The translations under genes and the position numbers were made by a program. A stretch of 64,000 nucleotides of DNA from Gamarada debralockiae. Lineage: Eukaryota > Ascomycota > Leotiomycetes > Helotiales > Hyphodiscaceae. The notes beneath the pieces were generated by a model. That model worked only from the letters and a program-made list of their open reading frames with translations, was not told the origin of the DNA and made no database searches. The number at the start of each line of letters is the position of its first letter. The first letter of the stretch is position 1. The stretch lies in contig NXFV01000306.1 in assembly GCA_002803225.1 (NCBI GenBank), forward strand, positions 16,179-80,178. Direction: 5' to 3'. Positions 36,980-48,400 of the stretch are shown piece after piece.

Positions 36980-37439
36980 TGTGATAGCAGGTACAGCCCT
37001 GTTATTAGCATAGGATAAGGCAGGCTAAATGGAGAGTAGATGGAGATGAAGCAGAGAATAAAGAAAAGTCGTTCTGCAGCTTCGCAAAGAAGATCGTCTG
37101 CACTCAGCCGCACGAGGCTGGATGCGCCGGTGAGGCAGACTCGGGCATGATGCGCTGGCCATGTTGGACTTGCATAGGAGACAGAGATTGTCCACTTAGG
37201 ACATATGAAGCCAAGCTGAGAAGCTAGAAGGGTTACCGACAACATTCGAAATGCTCTGGTCAGAGTAGTCCTATAGTAGCCTTGTGCATGGCCACCGCAC
37301 TCTACATGCAATCGTATAGAGATTGCAACGAAGGCTGAGCGGACACATTCTTGCCGCCGGTGCGAGTATCTGGGGTCTTACACAGCGTCTGCTATAAAAT
37401 CCGCCCATTCTCCATGTTCGAGAATAGTTCTAATAGGAA

Positions 37440-37730
37440 TTAAAGAAGGTCGAAGTTCTTGGATCGCGCAGTGGTCTTGGATATTATGTGAAACCCCGTA
37501 GAAACTCCGAGCCACGTGTCCTCTCCGTCGACAACCTCCTTGCTGCTTGCCTCGATACTTGTCAATTTAGAAGGCATCCCATCATGGAAAATACTACCTT
37601 TGATTGGCTCGACAATAATTAGCTGTGCAGCATTGATGTGCGACACCATGGTCGCTGACGCGAAACGCGCTGACTCTAGCGGAGTGGAAAAGGAGAATGA
37701 AAGGATAGGATTTGCCAATTCTGCCCTCAA
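37440..37730 (-). other. unassigned open frame inside the element
   Basis: A 96-codon minus frame lies between the NLR start and the right inverted repeat. Composition is protein-like (VDGEDTWLGVSTGFHIISK), and it might be an upstream exon or relic, but no family, start context or splice partner is clear. It does not resemble a transposase. Confidence 0.3.
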
Positions 37731-37744
37731 GTCCCTCGCTCCGC

Positions 37745-37872
37745 TCTACGGTTATTAGCGGCGGTACCTTGGGGTACAAACTGGGGTGGGTGCACAGCCA
37801 CGAGGTCCAAAAGTGGCGGCCCCTTAAAAGATTTAACTAAAAAATTCGCGACACTCAATTCGCCTTTTACTG
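37745..37872 (-). repeat. right terminal inverted repeat of the NLR element
   Basis: Reverse complement of the left terminal repeat. It ends CTTTTACTG before TA at 37873-37874. Confidence 0.85.
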
Positions 37873-37884
37873 TAGTTTGTCTTC

Positions 37885-38480
37885 CCCTAGTCTATAATAG
37901 TCACAGGCACTAGCTATTACCACGCCCCTCCTTCGGTAGTGGCATCAGGAAGAGGTCTAGTAGGACTAAAGCTCCTTGATAGCCAAAGATGTAGTTTCGT
38001 ACAGTATTATATATCAGGACAAGCTCTAAGTAGTCCTTGTCATCCTCACCTTCAACAATCGGGTGATTACTAGCCTCGACAGCCGCAGCTGCTTCCTTCT
38101 AGCGCTTACGCGGCTGCTCCTTTACTGCCGCTGCCGCTGCCTTCCTCTTCCTCACCTTCTCCTCATCTAGCCAGCTGCCCTGCGCAGAGCGCGCTAGGCA
38201 GCCTTCTCCTTGATAAAGAGTAGTAGCTTGCCCTCATCGACCTAGTCCCCTAGGAGGTACTTACCACCAGGAGGGAAGCTTTGCGCAGCGCACCAGGTCC
38301 TCCACTCCTTCTGCTTTGGAGCGTAGCTCCTAGCTGTATTAGGCGGCCAGTGCGTATAGTAGTACTCTAGTGTCTCGTCGCGTACTGCCTGGATCCTAGC
38401 CTCGAGCTCTAGGGTCAAAAAAGGGAAAGAGAGGGGGGGGGAGGGGGGCACGACTGTAGGAGCAGCAAGAGGAGCCAAGA
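37885..38480 (-). mobile_element. Crypton-like tyrosine-recombinase relic, heavily TAG-mutated
   Basis: The minus frame from 38478 reads YYYTHWPPNTARSYAPKQKEW followed by WCAAQSFPPGGKYLLGD, which resembles the N-terminal region of fungal Crypton proteins (tyrosine recombinase with GCR1_C-type DNA-binding domain). Beyond it the frame is cut by many TAG codons where Gln (CAG) would be expected. Downstream residues still read as Ala/Lys/Arg-rich linker and then an acidic segment with VEGEDDKDYLELVLIYNTVRNYIFGYQG. The pattern suggests CpA-to-TpA change, that is RIP. Only the N-terminal part remains. The family call rests on memory of the NTARSY-KQ-EW pattern. Confidence 0.6.
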
Positions 38481-39650
38481 GGTCTCTGGCAGTACAGGTG
38501 CCATGAATAGCGCGTCAGCTAGGATAGCTGCCATGATCAGTAACCCCAATAACTTTAATTGTAGCTTTATAAGTAGCATTAGCGTGATATACTTACGGCT
38601 TGACGTGAGAGTGTTGTAGGCGTACGAACTGGGTCGAAAGAGCTTCGACAGACAGTAATAGAGGGCGAGTGACCGCGGCACGCCATCACCGCCATCGCAG
38701 CCCTCATGATATCACGCCTAGCGCCGTCATCGAACCGTAATCTCTGCGAAATTAGCCCCTGGTCGTGAGGGCTTGGCAGTTACGGGCCTCGCGGATTTGC
38801 GTGGGAAAGTGGATGATTTCGCAGTGCTCGATGACCACCCGACCTCAGATACCATTGATTACTAAGTTGATTTTGAAGCGACCAGTTCCCTTTTCTCTCG
38901 CTTACAAGTCTCGAAAGCCCTCATCTCGAGTGACATCCCCACAGCGGTTATTTCCTTCCCCAAAGGACGTTCTCGAATTCAGCAATCCTGTCCGCAGCTT
39001 TCTTGATGTGCTCCGTCATCTGCCATTTCATCAGATGTATATAAATAGCTGTTCATTACATCGGATTGGATCGGCTTGTGACCACTTCTACCACTATGAA
39101 GTTAGTCGTGAATCCTATGCGCGCTAACAACTTCACGTAGGCGTCTTACCTTGAGCAGATACCAGAGCTCATAATTCTTGTATTGCATGACTTCGAGTGT
39201 TCGGAAGACATTGTGGAAAAATTATCTTTGCATGAACGGGCCGTGGGACTATAGGCTGAAGTATAATGTCAAGACATAAGTAGTAGTTTCCACCATGGAA
39301 GGCTCAGGGATGCTGATGATCTTTAAGTATGCTGAAGTGCGCGCCGGTCTCCTAGAAGATTGGCAACACCGCCTCACGGATGAACTTCCCCATTCAACCT
39401 TGAGGATGTGTCGGATGTGACCCTTCCTGCCAAACTTTCACGCTTATCAACCGTGATGACCTTGCATCTTCTTCGAAATCCACATATTTGAAGCTCAACA
39501 AAGCTTCTCGACGATTATCCAGCGATCTCTAGGCGGTTGCGTGCCCCGCTGATGCCTGAATATTGGCTCCCATTCAAATTTATGTCTCGAACTCCATCTG
39601 AATGAAGGCCATACCAGGATAAGGCTTGTTCTGCACACTCTCTGTACTTC
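38481..39650. other. decayed interval without intact gene
   Basis: The plus frame 38765-39127 (120 codons) lacks a recognisable family. Another plus frame at about 38900-39000 has protein-like stretches broken by stops, so old gene debris is possible. Nothing else is supported. Confidence 0.35.
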
Positions 39651-39659
39651 TTGGATCAA

Positions 39660-42555
39660 GTTAGCGCTTCTTCTGGAGCTCGCCCACCCGAGATTGATGC
39701 GCCGCGATGCGGAGAATCGTGGACTGTACCAATGGGTCTCCGGATCCGAGACCCGAGACGGGAGCTTCCCAAACATCCAGCTGTTATACCGTCGGACTGG
39801 ACACGCAGCACAAGTCGGCCAATTCTGACCGTAGTTGCTGACTCAGGCCAAAATGTGCAGATAGAACCATCGAAAAAGTTTCCAGCAAAACTAGAGCCTC
39901 TCGATGAGGAGTTTGGGAGAGACGCCTTCTCGCGAGAGGTGACTACACCTTTCAATGGACCCCTTCCGACGTGTGGAGGATCTAGCCTAAAGCCTCATCA
40001 GGGGAAGTGGGATGTGCAGAAAGAATCCCAGTATAGTCGCCAGTTCTCGATTTCTGACGCTCATATTGATGGTTTGCCTTATATCACAAGAGACGGTGAT
40101 TTCATGTTCGGAGCAGAGACAATGTCAGATGCGTCCTCGGCAGCTACGAGCTGAGCCAGAGGTAAATCTACTTGTTTCTCAAAGAGTGGAAGGTCTGCTT
40201 CTTCTGCATCGTCCTCTTGCTCCTCCACAGGTCACTACGATGGGAATTCCGAGAAACTTGAGAGACATCAACTTCCGACCTGGCATCAAGACAGTAAACC
40301 ACAGCAACCAAGCCAATATTCCGAAATACCCCGACCTTTCAAAAAGGAACGCATTGTATGTAAAGAAAGTCAGGACATATTAATCACCAAGCCCACACCA
40401 AGAAGAGAATACCTTGACAAACTGGAAACACCTGAGAAGTTCTTGTTGGTGCGCCATGATTTGGAAAAGGAGCAGAGGCAATCAGGAAAGAGAAGCAACG
40501 CAAAGCACATCTTCGAGCACTGAATCAGGCAAATTTACTGAATATGGACTCGGAAGATTCTGCTGACAGAAGTCAAGTCTTGGTAAACAACGACTTGCAA
40601 GCTTGTACGCTGGGAGCTTGTGGAAGGACGACGCCAGTACATCAAACCTTTGGTACTCCTACCTCTTCTAGTGCAAGTTCTGAAACTCTTCCTCTTCTTC
40701 ATCAAGAAGAAAGCATGAGTCCAACCCCGCTCCACATGCCTGGGTTCGAATCAGAAAGAGCTCCCCTAAGAGGCTCCCAGATTGACTCGACGTCTTCGGA
40801 GGATACTATCGATTGGGAAGAGGACAGTGATGCTCCCAGCTCTTCCCAATTTACGCGCCTACTCTTTGCTGGTTAGGATGAGGCAAAGCTGCAAATGGGA
40901 GCTTCTCTTCTTCGAAGCCATATGACGCCAGTGCAATCTAAATTTGTTGACAGATTAATGATAGAGTTCTGGACCATCTTTGACAACAACTGGCCGACAG
41001 GCACAGGTCAATATGAGGTGGGATCTGGCGAAGCACATCAACCAAGTAGTTCATCCGCATCTGATTCTGGAACGTTCTCTCTTCGTTGAGTGCACCGAAG
41101 CGCCGCAGAAATGATGACGGAGAAGAAGGTGAAACAGATGACCACTCTGGACGGGGGTGCAAGCGACTGGACAAGTTACCGGTGGTGGGAGAAGAGGACG
41201 TCCATATGAGGCTGTTTGCCTGCCCCTTTCGGAAACGCGACCCTCGGAAATACTCCGTCAAGGAGTGGCCCTCAATCCACAAAAGACAAACGCTCGACTG
41301 AAATAAGTTAACTGCCTTATGGAACCTCGTTAATGTTTCATTAACAATCGGCTGATAGAGCCCATCTCTGCCAATATCACCACATTCAACAGTGCGTACG
41401 GTGCAAAGTGGTTTTCGATTCTGAAGAAGACCTCGATGCGCACACCATGGCCATAGCTAGATGTGATGTCGAAGAGAGCGAACCTGTGGATGGTACGACC
41501 AGAAAGATGAAAGATCAGATACAATCGAGGAAGAAGTCCCATCCTGGACAGACGGAAGTCGAAAAGTGGGAACAGATATACAGAATATTGTTTCCAACTG
41601 CGGCAGTTCCGGATCCTTGTACGTGATATTTCATCTTTTCTCTTCTCTAACCGAAAATATAACCCTACTTTCCCATTGACACGCTGTCTACAGCTAATAA
41701 TTTTTCAGACTTCGAGCCAGTGTTAGACTATGACGCACAGAGGCCGCAGTCTCCAGATTCCGGCAGTCTGTCAGCATTTGAATCCTACCTCAGCCGAGTG
41801 TTTCCCGGCTTTGTGCGAAGAGTTTTTGAGTCAGCAATCAGTAATGAATTGCAACCCATCGAGACACAGCTACAAAGTCGAATGATCAAATTGATACAAG
41901 AAGCACAAAGGCAAGCTTTCTTAACCTTCCATGATATGAGAAGGACGAAATCTGAAGCTGGACCACCAATCGGACTCGATACGGAGATGGCCTCGTCTCT
42001 GGAGAGAGACCAACAGACAAGTATGGAGGCTTTTTTCCAGCCTCCCTCACCTACAGTTCAGACTGGACCTTTCTCCGACTTAGCTGAACTCGAAGTCACC
42101 CAGCAAGATACAGGGCATCATGCCTCATCGAACTCAGGCTATGCTTCTCACAACACTCTCTTCAAATCTTCGCCCGATGCCACGCTGAACAGAACGGAGA
42201 ACGGTGCCGCGTTCACTTCTGGAATCAATGTTCAAATAAACTCAGAAATAGGTAAAGAAACGGACTTTCCCGATTTTGATACTGCACATTTCGTAGATTT
42301 CAACGGGCCAGAAAGCGCTGCTCCATCTACATGGCTGGACATGCCACAGAACTAGTCAAACATTCCAAGCAGCGAACCACTTCCCGCTCCCTCCCGAAAG
42401 GGGCACTCAATCACGACGCCCTACCGATAGAAATTCCACAGACATCCACCGACGTATCGCTTGAGGAGCCATGGCCTTTAAGTATGGACTCATTGGGAAT
42501 AGACGTTGAGTTGGAGGATGACCTGGACATGCCGAGGAGACAGGACGTTGAATAG
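39660..42555 (+). pseudogene. decayed C2H2-type zinc-finger-family gene
   Basis: The plus strand carries one long gene homologous to the large fungal proteins with the FACPFRKRDPRKYSVKEW segment followed by a C2H2-like HHIQQCVRCKVVFDSEEDLDAH finger, then RKMKDQIQSRKKSHPGQTE and a C-terminal region (DYDAQRPQSPDSGSLSAF). It is interrupted repeatedly: a stop at 40152-40154, a TAG at 40874-40876 where Gln fits, a frame change near 41085, another after KEWP near 41270, an intron donor reduced to TAAGTT by loss of its G near 41308, and a TAG near 42353. One intact intron remains (41619-41708). Mixed frameshifts and CAG-to-TAG changes show a pseudogene with a RIP flavour. Confidence 0.75.
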
Positions 42556-42653
42556 CGATATACAACAATGCTTGTGAATGTAGTGGCATCAACTCCAATT
42601 CCAATTTGGGTATCATAACTAGCCTATCTAATTCATATGGCTTTCCTTTGACC

Positions 42654-44865
42654 TCAAGCCCGAGAACAAGTACTCCTACAGTTCCTCCAATCTCCCAAAC
42701 AGCTATAACACCATTCCGCGCCACAACGACAAGTCATATGCAAACATCCCTCCGTTCTTTCAAGAATCGCCCTACACCTCGGACATGTTTTCCAACCTTT
42801 ACTATTCGCGAGTGCGACGACAGCTGCTCCTTCCCGATCCTGTGCACACACACCAGCATGTTCAGCATTGTTGCAAGAAGAGCAAGTACGAGTGCTGCAA
42901 GTGGGACAGATAGCCACCGGCCCGTGGACCGAGTTGGGAGGTATGAAGAGCCGGCAGTTGCGGTTTGAGCAGTATCGCGGGTTAGGAGTAGTAAGTTCGA
43001 GGATCATCAGGTCGTACCGAGTCACGGTTTGGGCGGGAAGGAAGCGAGCTGCCAAGGAAGCAGGGATCGGGTTGCGAGTGCAACATGTAAAGGGTGCTCG
43101 TGAGGTAAGAGCGGTGTTGAATGCACCTGTTTCAACTGTCAGATTCATGACTTTGGTGAGATCCAGGGAAAAGAACTTACCGACTATGCAATTCCCGCAG
43201 TAGTAATGCTCGCAACTCAACAGGCACATATCGACTTTGTCTGAAGGCTCCATACACACCACACAATCTACCTGGCGTTCTCTTCTCTCCGCTTCTGCAG
43301 CTTCAGCGGCTAATCGTTGCCGTTCCTCTTCTTCCTGCCTTTCTAACTCCTCAGCAATCCACTTAGCTTCCTCAGCAGCAGCTCTTCTTCTTTCTCTCTC
43401 CTCTTCTTCCACCTTCTCAATTTCCTCAATCACTCTCCTAGCAGTATCCTCCGCTTCCCTCATCTCTTGCTCCCATTGCTCTTGTGCCGCCATGGCAGCC
43501 GCTTGGTCCCTCCTAATGGCTTCATCTCTCGCTTCCTCACTCCTTCTAATCGCATCCGCAAAGGCGGCTTGCTCTTCCAACATCCTATCTTCCCTCGCCC
43601 ACTTCTCCTGCAAGCATTCCAAGTTCTGCTCATTAATCCCATCTTGTTCTTCCCACTCGCTGGCCAGCCGTCTCGCAGCCTCCATCTCGGCATCGAGATT
43701 CAAGACCCTTGTTTTCTCTTCTTGTGCCAATTGTCGAGCGTAACTGTCAAAGCTAGAGGATTGACCTTGTTCATTGTCTAGTTGGGTTTGTAATTTTTGT
43801 GCTGCGAGACGGTCGAGGTCGTACTGACTGGGTGTCGTGGCATTCTCGAGTGAGAATGCAAACTGCAGCGTGTTCTCGAGCTGGTCATCTCCAAGCGCCC
43901 ATTCAGATTGTAAGTTCGCTACCCGCTGTCTCTCGTCTTCGAAGTCGAAGAATATGTCGTCAGGCTCGGGGTCTGTATCTCGAGGAGAGGTATTTGGAGT
44001 ATTGCTGCCAGGACTGGACGCGGGAGATTGGTGGTCGGGTATGGGGTCGGAGAAAGGATTTGTGGGAGGGGGCATGGAGCCTGGTATCAGGGCTTCGTAT
44101 GGTGGAGGAGAGTCATCGTCAAGATCTAGAAGGTTGGGGATCATGCTGGGCTGCGGCACAGGTGAGACGACTCCCTCAGGCTGGACTCGAAAATTCGTGT
44201 TTCTTTCCAAGTCAACGGGGATGTCTGGTATCGTTGTATTTCTCACTTCAACCGTCGGAGGGACCAAAAATCTAGGGCCCTTCAATATCGGCCACGAATT
44301 AGCTCCATTATTATAAGCAGGCGGGCACAGTTCTTACCTGCTGGCCGTAGTCAGAATTCGGCCCCTTCGGTCGTTCTTCATACAGTCCCCGAGTATTACT
44401 CGGTCCTGGACTCTTCGAAGTAACTGGAGTAATCCACTGTCCTGTGATCGGGTTGATATACGGCTCATCATCCTCATCCTCCCAAACAGTCTGAAAGCCA
44501 TAGTCCGGAAGAGACGGGAGCTCTCTATCCAAGTCAATCAGACTCTCATCTCGACCACCAACCTCAACCTCCTTTCCTTTTCCCTTACCACTTCCCACAT
44601 TCGCGTCCTCATAATCCCCACTCCCTGTGACCCATCTCCTCACATTCTCCGCAATTCTCTCAACAACCGACAAACAAGACTCCGTCGCAACAGACCGGGC
44701 GTGAAAATACTCCGTCCGGGCGAGATCAATGCTTGTCTCTACACCCTTCCCCCGACAAGGCTGCGTCCTCTCATGCAGCTCCTGCTCCACCTCCAGATAC
44801 TTCATGTACCTGCTCAGGGCATCAGTGAGTACGGACGTCACGACGGAGTCCTCGATATGCTCCAT
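42654..44865 (-). CDS. RBR (RING-IBR-RING) E3 ubiquitin ligase
   Basis: Exons 44865-44338 and 44279-42654 around a 58-nt intron give 717 residues, or 699 if an in-frame 54-nt segment (43180-43127) is spliced out as a second intron. The N-terminal third is unannotated with an acidic linker. The central part is a long Glu/Arg-rich coiled coil (about residues 330-460). RING1 follows (CVVCMEPSDKVDMCLLSCEHYYCGNC), then IBR (YCSNRNCRLFI to CPTCSTRTCSSC), then RING2 (CPRCRAILERTEGCLHMTC with the catalytic Cys expected in EGC). By family knowledge RBR ligases pass ubiquitin through this Cys. The substrate is unknown. The gene is intact, next to the decayed C2H2 gene with a 99-nt gap. Confidence 0.92.
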
Positions 44866-45437
44866 CTCGTGCGCAGTCTTAGACCAGCCATAAATAATGT
44901 CACCGACTACAAGCCTTCACACACACAGTTCGCAGTACCTGAGGTCGGAAGAGCAAGGGGAGGTGTGGGTGAGGTGTGACAGTGGAGCTTCCACGTGATG
45001 ATAAGAGACAGGGCCTTTCAGTGGCCGGATGAAACACATTGTTATACCACAATGCGAGAACCTGGAAGAGATTGGGCCTTCATGCAGCAGTGGCAGCTCT
45101 TTTCCTGGTAATTGTCTGAGCACGGTAGCTCTTGAGCGTATCATTTGGTGAGGCTGTCGTGGTGGCGTCGAGGGCTTGATTGCCTTGGTTGATTTGGGGG
45201 CGAGGGTTAAAGCGGCGGTGGTGTGCTTCCCATACAAGGCTGTGAAGTTTGGGGCACAGTATTATATCCGAATGAATGTATATATATATTTTTGGGCTGC
45301 TGAAGTGCCAGATGTGACAAAGGGTTAGTAGTGAGTGGTATATACCAAATATCGCTCTCAGAAAGTCAACGAAATTCCTCCTCTCATCTGATCACCCAAG
45401 CAGATGTATCGGTCTAAGAAGTAAGAGAATGCCAATC
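44866..45437. other. gene-free interval
   Basis: A 570-nt gap holding the promoter of the RBR gene and the 3' end of the DUF7932-type gene, both on minus. A 106-codon minus frame is present without support. An AT-repeat lies at about 45277-45287. Confidence 0.4.
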
Positions 45438-48400
45438 TCAACTCCCCTCTCCTTCGTTTCCTGCCATCTCACCAATCCTCTCCAATCTCAATGTACTCAT
45501 CTTCCCCCTCTTCGTCATCGCCCTCGTAACACTCCTCTTCAGCCCCACCCTCGTCTTCTCCAGTACTCTACACCTCGCATCCCACTCCGCCTCCGTACAC
45601 ATCTCCGTCCCCTCCACCAAATCCTCCGTCGTCAGCCTTCCTTTCTTATACTCATTCATCGGCACCTTCACAAACTGTCTGTTCCGCTCCTCAATCAATT
45701 TCCCCGTGTCTCTCTTGCTACTGCTGACGCGAGAATGCTTCGCTTGCGTTGTGATGCGGAATTCTTTGAGTGCAGGAGCAGTGTAGCCTTTGTTTCTAAG
45801 AATTTTCTCGATGCGCCGAGTGAGATATGACTTGAGTTGTGCGCGGCGCACGCCGATGGGGAGCATGATGGAGCGAGCAACTTGTCCTACGGTCTGTGGG
45901 TTCGTAGATGCAATAGCCATTCGTAGAATTTCTAGTACTCGAGCTGGTGTCCCGTCTGAGCCTTCAAACCATTCCAAGATCGTCTTTAGGCATGGGAAGT
46001 GGACTGCAAATTGGTTACCGGGATCTTGAGACTCGCCAAGAGAGATGTTGTTGAAAGCTGGGCTTTGGGCTAGGTAGTTCTGGATCTCGTGGCTGACGTC
46101 TTCCTCGAGCGAGAATTGCACCGCGTTCAAGATCTCATCTGAGTAGTTCGCTGAATCTTGGGATGTGACTGAGACGTGTCCGTCTTCTTTCTCTCCCACT
46201 TCCATTGCGGATCCTTTATCAAAGGAGCAAAGAAGACGGATACGAAGAGAGTATGGGAGCGAGCAAATGATGTTAAAGGAGTCGAACGGATGCAATTTTC
46301 TGGGTTTTCCTCGCTCCTCTAAAAGATTCTTTGACTCAGTGGCAAAGATGTTGCGATTCGAGGGAAGACCATGCCATATTGCGACACAGCCAGGTTGGAC
46401 GTGGCCACCCTCAATTCTTGGATATACTGGACACACCCAAAACCGTTCTTGTGGTAGCTTTGACCTGAGATGCTTTTGAGTCTGTTTAGCGTGCTGCTTG
46501 ACGCTCATCTTCGCACCTCCGTAGTACCACTTTGGCTTGCTCTCGACTTGATACGCTTGCGAGCTCGGCATGCCAGAGGTTCTCTGCTCAGAAATAGATT
46601 GCGTGAGGGCAACCTTGGTCTCGAAGGTCGCAGACTCTGTGACTTTGTTCGGGAGATCCGAGATTTTGTGAGTGACTGGAAATACCGAATGCTTCAACCA
46701 TGCATCTCGTTTATTCTTCTCAGCCGCAGAGCCGAGGAGAAGACAAGAAGATCCGGCAAAGCATTCATTTCCAACAACTTGGCTTTCGCAGAGGTTGATC
46801 ATAGTCTGCTCCTGCACCCCAAAATGCTCGAACTTATTTCCCAGGAAGATGATTGTGCGGCCGCGATACTCCTCAAGAATGTTTCTCGTGGCTTCATCGT
46901 CTTCCTCATTCTGCTCTTGTCGAATCAGTCCACCATACTGACTGACATTCCAGACATCCATTTTGAGACAGAGATCTTTGCGGATGAATTCTCCAATTGC
47001 CTCAAATCTCTCTGGCGGCGTCTTGACATTCGTAACCACTAGAATGCCTGCATCCTCATCGTAGATGTGAGCCGCAGAAATCTGAATCTTCAGGTCAAAG
47101 CTTTGCGTGAGTCGCATGGGAACTCCCAAATCACCTAAACTTCTTCCACTTGCAGGAGCTGGACCAGGACTCGAGATAAAGAACTGAACGTGTATGATAG
47201 TATAAGCGTGATCCTTCGCTCTATGAGAAATCCTAGATGTCTGAGAGATCTCGATGCTGGACGCAGCTGCAACCTTCCCTGTCTCCCGGAAAGCTTCTGG
47301 GCTCCAAGCCCCTGATGCTGCGAGGAGAGAGCCTGCTTCGGAAGGAATGGAAATTTTGACTTCCGCTCGGCGAGGCGACACTCGACCGACGCCAAATATC
47401 TTGTTGCTTTGGTTGTGTATTTGCATAGAGATTATGTTTTCTGAGCCTTGGGCTACAGATTGAAGATAGTCGATCTGTTGGAGTTCTAGCGGATACCTAA
47501 TTTCGATTGATTTGACAAAATCAAAGTTTTCCAGGCGACGATTGAGTCCCGGCATTGTTGCCTTCAAAGCGATGGTTGTAGCCATCTCGTAGGCTTGGCC
47601 GCCGTGAGCAAACATGTCGGGTTCTCGAATCAGAGCTTTGATAGAACCCGGCAAAGTCACCGTGTGACCTGCCGGAATGGAAGGGACGTAAGTCAGGCCA
47701 TCATTTCCAAGAAGTGGCTGAAGACATTCAGAAGGATCAATCTCCAGTCGAGTCTCGCGAGTTGGAGAGGGCATTCCGCCTGATCGATATTATCATAACA
47801 ATTCCTAACATGGGTTTTGAGGTTCTCACCAGAGTTCTTGACTCGTATACGACGGATAAACAGATGCTCGCCAGGCTCAAAAATCTCATCTTCGTTCTCA
47901 TCTTCCAGATCAAAGTCCACAAGCTCAAGTTGATACCTCGACCGATACTGCTTCTCGACCCCACCTGCAGTCTTCGGCTTCACAACGATCAAACCCTCAC
48001 CTGGTCTCCCATCTCTACCAGGAAACAGCGAATCATTCGGCTTTTCGCCTCTTTGGCCATCTATACCGTCATTTCCTTTCACTCTCGCTCTCTCTTGGAA
48101 GACTGGAAGAGCATCACATCCTGTACAATGCCCGTTGCCTCCACTACACTCGCAAAGCCCGGTGGTGTCCCGGACACTGTTGGCTCGGTACTGCGCAATT
48201 CTGGCAACGGCTGTCTGAAGATTCGAACCTGCTGAAACTTGCTGTCCGATTCCTTGAACTAGCAACATTCGGGGATCACGTTTTGCGAGGGCCTTGACGT
48301 TGGATTGCGGTTGAGTTGTCCTCCCGGCGCAATTTTCTGTACATTTGTATTGGTACCCATTCTGTTCTTGCCTGTCTTCTGTGAGTATCATTCGCAAGTA

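Larger units (their letters stand above)
32819..37872. mobile_element. 5.05-kb terminal-inverted-repeat element carrying an NLR gene
   Basis: The left end (CAGTAAAAGGCGAATTGAG onward) is matched by the reverse complement of the right end. About 50 nt are nearly identical, and similarity continues with substitutions and small gaps to about 130 nt (left to about 32945, right from about 37745). Both ends are flanked by TA, the target duplication of Tc1/mariner-pogo type elements, and start with CAGT like pogo elements. Inside there is one clear gene, an intact NACHT-ankyrin NLR on minus. I see no transposase or DDE signature, so mobility would have to be supplied in trans. Alternatively the repeats could be two separate MITE insertions in opposite orientation flanking the gene. 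Confidence 0.8.

Noticed and set aside
32819..37872. CRISPR-like array or integrated virus in the repeat-rich region
   Set aside because: The repeats are protein-coding ankyrin units in a eukaryotic gene; no viral replication or capsid genes are present.
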